Source of the DNA: Acholoe squamosa
Taxonomy: Eukaryota; Annelida; Polychaeta; Phyllodocida; Polynoidae
Assembly: GCA_949317995.1 (NCBI GenBank)
Contig: OX439044.1
Coordinates: 13,487,141 to 13,551,140, forward strand
Length of the DNA: 64,000 nt
Direction of reading: 5' to 3'
The translations under genes and the position numbers were made by a program. Within the stretch, counting starts at the first letter, position 1; every line of letters begins with the position of its first letter. Below, piece by piece: positions 59,270-64,000 of the stretch. Under the pieces are notes generated by a model. It saw nothing but the letters and a program-made list of their open reading frames with translations, made no database searches and was not told the origin of the DNA.

Positions 59270-59465
59270 TGTGTTAGATTGGGCAGTGGCTGGAGTGTTC
59301 AGGAGGTCAGGCTGTGGTGGTACAGGAGGGCCGACACCATCAGCCATGGTATTGACTGACCGTCAATATGGGATGTGTCCTGAGGTGTGTTTGGGCGGCA
59401 GGTCAAGGCCTGATCCCAACCTGGGCAGGCTGAGACCTCTTAACCCTTCAAGGGCATCCTGACCA
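59270..59465 (+). repeat. dispersed repeat B, copy 4
   Basis: 'attgggcagtggctggagtg', 'tcaggaggtcaggctg', 'ggtattgactgaccgtcaat' and 'gggatgtgtcctgag' identify it. 'gaccatcct' is repeated just after it. Confidence 0.6.
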
Positions 59466-59539
59466 TCCTGACCATCCTGATACAAATATGAAATGTTGTT
59501 AACTCTGCTTGCCAGAACTTCATTGGTTCATCATGCCAA

Positions 59540-59700
59540 TCTTCCTGGGCAGTATCAACACCGTAGGGTCAGCATGAATGCAGCCCTGGTGAGTTACTTG
59601 TCAGGGCTGCATTCGTGCATTATGACAACCAATAGGCATGATGCATTGATGCATTAACCTTTAAGGTTAAAAGGTCTCTTTTGGACAGGTGCATCATGCC
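59540..59700 (+). repeat. dispersed repeat A with 17-bp-arm hairpin
   Basis: Best preserved copy. Hairpin arms GCATGAATGCAGCCCTG (59572-59588) and CAGGGCTGCATTCGTGC (59602-59618), followed by 'tatgacaaccaataggcatg' and 'atgcattgatgcattaacc'. Confidence 0.7.
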
Positions 59701-60189
59701 CATAGGTCATAATAATGCGCAATTGTGTACTGGTACATAGCCAGTATTGGAGGAGCACGACGAGTATTTGCCATATGGCTCAAGAGGCATGTGGCCTTTA
59801 CAATATTTATTACACGATCAGAAGACATTATTCTACCAGTTTTACCACATTTTGGTGTTGGCTCTTTTGATGTTAGATCAGCACTATTTTGATGTTAGAT
59901 CGGCAAAATTGTTGTTGTTTACGCCTCCATTGCCCTGTGACATCATATGAAAATTGCTGAGCACTGATCGATCAATACACAAAAGGGGGTGTGGCTGACC
60001 TAGAAAAGTGGCTTCTCATTGGTCCAGAGCCCCCAAAAGCCCCCCAGAGCATACCACAGGCTCATACAAATAACTTAGCTTCTCTTTGTTCTTATATAAA
60101 TCTTAGGAAAGTCAGATTTTAATTGTTTGTGAGTGTAATAGGTTTGCTTACCATCAATTAATTGGAGCATCAACCTGACCCCACATGAG

Positions 60190-60785
60190 TGTATCAGCCC
60201 TGTAGAGTCCGTACAATGCATAATTGCAGCATTGATGAGTTACTGGTTAGGACTACATTTGTGCATCATGCACTGAAAGCCCTCTAGATCTTTAAACTTG
60301 TCAGATTGAGGACCTAAAGTCATCAGAAGAGGTACAGACAGAGGGGCACCACCCTACAGGGACTGAAATCCCTCAGTCTACCTTTCCTAAGTATGAGTCT
60401 ATGGAATTCTGTTGACAAACTCACAAGGTGGCAGGTATGTGCCACTCATGTTTGATGATCAGGCTTTCAGTTTTCAACTGAAGGTCTTCAGCACTGAGGA
60501 TTTTAGGTGCTCAAGTTGACGATACCCAAATCTACAGCATTGGGTAGTCAGATTGAGGACCCAATGTAGTCAGCACTCTAACAACATTATGTAATCATTT
60601 TGACTACCTTGGGTGAGTGTGTTGGCCTAGACCCATCAGGTTGACTACCCTGGGTGCTCAATCTGATGGCCTAAGGTTATAGATTTAGGTAACGTCAGCC
60701 TGACGACCTTGGGGCTTTCAGTGTGCCAACTAATGGGCATTATGCATTGATGCCTCATTGGCCTTTAAAGAGTTAATAAAGACTT
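60190..60785 (+). repeat. dispersed repeat A copy, interrupted
   Basis: Left part 'catttgtgcatcatg' ends at 60270. The right part 'ccaactaatgggcattatgc' resumes at 60726. The two join to the normal repeat A sequence when the CACTG element is removed. Confidence 0.65.
60271..60723. mobile_element. 453-bp CACTGAAAGCC-ended element nested in repeat A
   Basis: Ends CACTGAAAGCC and GGCTTTCAGTG, TG on both sides (60269-60270, 60724-60725). Internal blocks 'cagattgaggac' and their inverse 'tcaatctgatggcc' recur several times. Ends and 2-bp target suggest an EnSpm-like non-autonomous element, distinct from the CACTGTAAAA family. No ORF. Confidence 0.75.
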
Positions 60786-60974
60786 ACAGATATCTATTCC
60801 CTTCCTGTGTACCCTAGCTGCTGCACTGCTCCAAGTCTTGTATAATCTCTCCAACTTGATTGGAACTTGATTAGATAAGGTCAGCATTTCGCGATGAAGA
60901 TGGGTAAATAAGAGTTAATTATGGATTATATTGATGAAATATCGATTAATTATCAACCCAAACACCTTGACATA

Positions 60975-61136
60975 AATGTAAAGATGAACTCTGACCAGTT
61001 TGAGCTTCCTGCTTCTTCACTCGCGTGTCCTGCCCACTCCGCACTCGGCCTACCGGCCTCGTGCGGAACGGGCAGGACACGCTTGTGAAGAAACGGTCAG
61101 CTCAAACTGGTCATCGTTCACCTTTACCATTTTGCC
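60975..61136. repeat. 160-bp palindrome, core CTCGGCCTACCGGCCTCG
   Basis: Arms of about 70 bp ('gaccagtttgagct', 'ttcttcac', 'gcgtgtcctgccc', 'tccgca') in inverted order around the centre shared with 31768-31892. A few mismatches. Not coding. Confidence 0.8.
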
Positions 61137-61190
61137 TATTGGTATGAGATGGTTAGGCCAAAGCACTATTATCCTATGAAATATTTTCGG

Positions 61191-61280
61191 GTTGCCATGG
61201 AAATGGCAATTCCTGTTGGAGAGTGCCGGAATCTGAAAAATAGGCTCATTTTTGCAGTATAGGAAATTTCAGAGATATTG
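61191..61280 (+). repeat. dispersed repeat shared with 32998-33095
   Basis: 'gttgccatggaa', 'caattcctgt', 'gagtgccrga' and 'ctgaaaaata' occur in the same order at both sites. Confidence 0.55.
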
Positions 61281-61281
61281 A

Positions 61282-61452
61282 GTGAGTAATAGATGTTTAA
61301 CGCCATTTTGACAGCTTAGATCATATTCATGGTGAGAACTACATTACACAATTTCAGAGAGGAAGTGTCAGTGCCAACGCATATGTACACCGTATACACA
61401 TCTGAGGAGATAGAGAAGAGGAGATATAGACCCTTTTAAGCGGGCTATCGAT
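61282..61452 (+). mobile_element. SINE-like repeat, second copy
   Basis: Matches 47180-47358: 'aatagatgtttaacgcca', 'gagaactacattacacaatt', 'atatagacccttttaag' and 'gggcta'. No A-tail and no clear tRNA-type promoter visible in this part. Confidence 0.6.
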
Positions 61453-61765
61453 ATGTTACATGTACTGGGAATGGGGACCTTGATGCACCATGCACTAAGG
61501 GCCCTTTTTGCAGATACTGTCACATATGGTTATAAAGCAGAGCATGACCCTAATAAAAAGGTTTTCTTGCTCAGTAGTTATATGCATGGTTTGGAGGAAT
61601 AGAATTAAGGTTCAAAGTTTACCTGGCGGATTACATTTCTTTCCTTTTCATTTACTCTTCTCCTCTCGGGGTTTAACAACAGTCAATTTAGAAAAAAAAG
61701 AACACCTACTTTGAATCCAGGTTTCATGAGTTTCGGTAAACTCAGTAATGATAATACAGTACATA

Positions 61766-62057
61766 CCGTAATCTCCTGCGTATAAGGTGCACCCCGTGTA
61801 AAAGGCGCACCTAGAGTTTAGAGATTTGACCAGAAAAATAAAATTTTCATAACTTTTGTTCTACTGAATGGATTTTGAAAATTTAAAAACCTATGTGTTG
61901 CATGGACCCCTCAGACCCCCCTGGACCCCATATCCAGCTGATGAGGTTATATGGGAGTGTAAGATATCAAATTGAAGGTCTTGATCTCCCCCCTTGCAGA
62001 TCCAGGAAGAACTAAAACCTCTCGTATAAGACGCGCCTTATACGCGGGAGATTACGG
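61766..62057 (+). mobile_element. TIR miniature element flanked by TA, copy 2
   Basis: 292 bp, ends CCGTAATCTCC and GGAGATTACGG, TA at 61764-61765 and 62058-62059. High identity to 64-356 in inverse orientation. Confidence 0.82.
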
Positions 62058-62059
62058 TA

Positions 62060-62689
62060 CCTGAAATAGAGACAAAGGAGACAGAATTATTAGCAATGCC
62101 ATTCGTGCTGGTGCTGTTAGAGTGATAATTAAAAAAGCATCACTTTACGGCAGTCATCATTGAAGGTGGAACCCACATTGGGCACAGTGCAATAACGGTA
62201 CTTTGTATGGGGAGGCAATTGGGTTAAGCCGGTATTGAAATGCCGTATGTCAGCTGAGATTTTGCTAATCCGAGTATTTGTGATTATGTTAAAGTACAGA
62301 AAAATCAGTCGGATTAGCTAAAATTCAGCCAAAAAACGGCAGTGGAATAGTTGCTTCAGATATGGAAGTCTGACACCAAAGGGTCTTTTAACCTGCAATA
62401 AGAGAAAGCCGGTCTCCCATCACCACCCATTGATGCACCTGAGAGGCTGGGAGCCACTCACACTTTAATAAAAGGCTGCAACAAAGAATCATATCTAACC
62501 TAGGTATATCTGCCCCCTTTGTCTTGTTTCTCAAGACCCAACACAGAAAAAAAATATATTTATCATGTATTGCTCATTATATATTTAAATGACAAAGCCT
62601 ATTAAGATGCTGTAATAGCCAACATTTCATGGTCCCAGATGGCCTCAGCCAAGCCATCAGACAAGCTCTCCAATCATAAGGCCAGCATG
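62060..62689. other. mostly unrecognised
   Basis: About 62625-62660 ('ggcctcagccaagccatcag') resembles the first 60 bp of the tandem units ('ccatgtcagcc..catcagacaag'). Otherwise nothing supported. Confidence 0.35.
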
Positions 62690-62880
62690 CAGATTGATCA
62701 GGATGGTGCACGAGTGTAGTGTCCGGTCAACAGCACATCATGTTTTCATCAACCCTGTAGATTCTGCATATCTCATGAATGTAGCCCTGGTGAGTTACTC
62801 ACCAAGGCTGTATTCATACACCCTGACAACCAATGGGCATGATGCATTAATGTATCAGTGCCCTTAAAGAGTTAATGCCT
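62690..62880 (+). repeat. dispersed repeat A copy
   Basis: 'gaatgtagccctggtgagtt' and 'actcaccaaggctgtattca' form the family hairpin, followed by 'acaaccaatgggcatgatgc' and 'cccttaaagagttaatgcc'. Confidence 0.65.
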
Positions 62881-64000
62881 TCCATGTAGATTAGATACAC
62901 AGCTTTATTTGTACTTGCAATTAGGTGTATATGCATTGGACCTACCCCGGCCACTAAACCTTGGGCCTATTTGAGGGTGGGATAAACAATAATGCAGAGC
63001 ATGATTTTCAAATATATGTCTTTAAGTCAACTTCTTTCATGAGAATAATTATCCCTCCTATAGTATTTCAAAACTACACAAATCCCAAATTGCACTTAAT
63101 ATGCAAACCCTGGCGAAGATATATCCATTATTAAAGAGGTATGAGGGACTATAAAGAAAATACCAGGATTTCATGACCATTGGACTGGCATCAAGTTGCT
63201 ATATGATATCTTAACAACAAATATCTAGCACACTGGCAGTGTCCCCTCAAATCTCTGCATATAAGTCATTCTGTGTACAAGCACAACCTAGACTTTGGGA
63301 ATTTGTCCGTAAAATCTAAAACAATAAAACGTATTGTATAATTGATAGATTTTCACATTTCTAAAACCTATGGCCTAATAAAAAGAGATCCCCTTGTCCC
63401 TTCAGCCCCCCCCCCTTCCCCCTGCTGCATCAGCAGTTGGTAAAGTATTCAACGTAATAAGCATACATACCCTAATAAGCGCACGCCCCCTCTTTTTTTC
63501 ACGACATCTTATTCTATAAAAGATCCAAAATCTTTCCGTTTTTGAAGCCTATTAAACTACTGAACCAATATTTTGGATATTTCTCAAGTACGCAGTGTGC
63601 TTATAACATTGAATACGGGAAGCTATTGGACATAGGTCACAACTAACCCCTAACCTCTCCTTTCTACCTAACCTGGATCTGGCTCATCAACTGTATAACA
63701 GAGCAGCATACCAGTGGCAATCATTGGAGCCATTTCAAAATGCAAAAGCCTCTGGGAATTGGTGCTGCTATTGTGGTTTACCATGGGACTGCCTACTTTT
63801 TTCCAGATGACTAGCATAACCAGTCAAAATAATCTGGTAGTGTAGAAGTCTTCCCCTAGGAGTAAGGTTTTGGATATTGTACTGTGGGGAGGTACCTACA
63901 AATAAATACCATGGGGGTTTTGAGTGATGATAATTATAGGTTGTTGTGGCAGCCTCTAGGTTGGAGTTGTATGAAGTAATTCTGACATATACTGGTGTAA
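62881..64000. other. mostly unrecognised; possible decayed TA element
   Basis: About 63250-63420 has 'tctgcatataagtcattctg', 'gactttgggaatttgtccg' and 'acctatggcc' in the order seen in the TA-flanked element at 61766, so it may be an old copy. No gene supported. Confidence 0.35.

Overview
This window looks like intergenic DNA from a metazoan nuclear genome, most probably a marine invertebrate. It is AT-rich and full of degenerate transposable elements. It holds two non-LTR retrotransposons, many short inverted-repeat elements, tRNA-like SINE heads and a relative of a SINE type I associate with mollusc genomes. I cannot fix the phylum. I see no ordinary host gene with recognisable exons. Nearly all short ORFs are chance or repeat-derived.

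Layout. 0-8 kb: mostly unrecognised DNA with one 293-bp TA-flanked element, a near-perfect foldback and a few duplications. 8-11.5 kb: a decayed LINE copy with an apurinic-type endonuclease, reverse transcriptase, 3' UTR and A-tail. 11.6-17.7 kb: foldback and miniature elements. 17.8-22.8 kb: the most interesting part. An uninterrupted 198-residue NADAR-domain ORF is followed by two RNA-type hairpins, a 1.1-kb spacer, then a second and better preserved LINE ORF2 and its 3' UTR. 22.8-31 kb: a mosaic of dispersed families, including CACTG-ended miniature elements. 31-36 kb: a GC-rich island with tRNA-like heads and a short tandem repeat, a 125-bp palindrome, and a 40-bp minisatellite split by a 1278-bp TIR element. 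36.8-57.7 kb: three tandem copies of a 6.2-7.6 kb unit, each carrying the same hAT-like element. 57.7-64 kb: more foldbacks, nested miniature elements and a second copy of the TA-flanked element seen at the left edge.

Candidate new system. The hairpin with a 13-nt conserved loop (TGTRGNNRCYGYG), a GG/CC closing pair and a bulged nucleotide on the 5' side occurs four times. It lies just after ORF2 in both LINE copies and twice after the NADAR ORF. The outer stems differ completely in sequence yet still pair, so the structure appears to be under selection. This links the NADAR ORF to the LINE and suggests a retrotransposon whose first ORF is a NADAR protein, a family that acts on ADP-ribose-type N-glycosidic substrates, in place of the usual RNA-binding ORF1. 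A separate bulged stem at the extreme 3' end also shows a compensatory change between the two LINE copies, as expected of a reverse-transcriptase recognition structure.
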